Assembly: GCF_030518155.1 (NCBI RefSeq)
Contig: NZ_JAULRU010000823.1
Span: forward strand, 1-64,000
Source of the DNA: Gilvimarinus gilvus
Lineage (GTDB): Bacteria; Pseudomonadota; Gammaproteobacteria; Pseudomonadales; Cellvibrionaceae
Reading direction: 5' to 3'
Length of the DNA: 64,000 nucleotides
Shown here: positions 63,858 to 64,000 of the stretch, piece after piece
Layout: every line of letters starts with the position of its first letter
Position numbering within the stretch: position 1 is the stretch's first letter
The notes under the pieces: model-generated
Told to the model about the DNA's origin: nothing
Database searches by the model: none
Seen by the model: only the letters and a program-made list of their open reading frames with translations
Translations under genes and position numbers: made by a program

Positions 63858-64000
63858 ATGAAAAGTACAGCGTTTATTCACGACCTACAAACCCGAAAAC
63901 AGCAAGCCAAGCAACACATGATGCGCGGCGCAGTCACAGAAGACTACACCAGCGATAGAGAAGTCATTGTTAAAATGCTCAACGAGGCGCTGGCAACCGA
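63858..64000 (+). CDS. Ferritin-like protein (partial, runs off the window)
   Basis: Only the first 47 residues are visible. MKSTAFIHDLQTRKQQAKQ is followed by DREVIVKMLNEALATE, the opening helix pattern of bacterioferritin/Dps-like ferritin-fold proteins. The final glutamate could be an iron ligand. AGGAG at 63842-63846 precedes the ATG. It is probably cotranscribed with the BON gene as part of a stress set. The exact subfamily cannot be read. Confidence 0.6.
   Translation, partial: MKSTAFIHDLQTRKQQAKQHMMRGAVTEDYTSDREVIVKMLNEALAT

Overview
The window looks like the chromosome of a marine, polysaccharide-degrading gammaproteobacterium of the Cellvibrionaceae type (Saccharophagus, Simiduia or Gilvimarinus-like). 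This is inferred from polyserine linkers in secreted glycosidases, CBM6 modules, a TonB-dependent receptor beside tryptophan-halogenase-like and SapC genes, several c-di-GMP enzymes and chemoreceptors, and moderate GC. No rRNA, tRNA, CRISPR array, phage or complete insertion sequence was seen.

Layout. 1-600: a solute-binding protein gene cut off by the end of a mobile element. 600-8800: SIMPL protein, diguanylate cyclase, glutathione-dependent formaldehyde detoxification (S-formylglutathione hydrolase and class III alcohol dehydrogenase, with a divergent LysR regulator), a dCache chemoreceptor and a secreted HAD phosphatase. 8836-15018: a tightly overlapping MoxR-DUF58-DUF4381-BatA-BatB/C-BatD operon. 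15052-17334: an eight-haem cytochrome fused to HEAT/TPR repeats. 17719-23344: a Cys-type sulfatase, small envelope proteins, and a 7TM-DISM diguanylate cyclase split by a frameshift.

23444-52807 is a beta-glucan utilisation region. It holds two GH16 laminarinase-type enzymes, a GH5 enzyme with two CBM6 modules, a 1011-residue TonB receptor followed by SapC, cupin-like, tryptophan-halogenase-like and DUF6445 genes, a second halogenase-like gene, and three paralogous membrane-anchored AraC regulators, one beside each glycosidase. The most striking gene, at 27311-32533, joins a GH16 laminarinase, CBM6 and CBM56-like modules and thrombospondin type 3 repeats to a C-terminal di-haem oxidoreductase. 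Four target genes share a CGTCCCACTTTGAC-like upstream motif, and several have AAN-triplet leaders close to the start codon. These suggest common transcriptional and Hfq-type control (inference).

43740-47933 carries a DUF3300 protein, a chemoreceptor with a membrane sensor, a SCO-like protein and a YdjM-like membrane protein. 52866-54642 carries an MscS channel, whose stop codon lies in a mini mobile element, and a small lipoprotein.

54884-60287 is a five-gene signalling operon: sigma-54 response regulator, stand-alone DHp domain, CHASE3 kinase, single-domain receiver and hybrid kinase. Beside it, 60489-64000 carries envelope and stress genes (YqjK/YqjE/YqjD-like, DUF1328, AI-2E family permease, BON protein, ferritin-like protein). 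Sequences resembling -24/-12 promoters precede the DUF1328 and BON genes, so the sigma-54 regulator may control this set.
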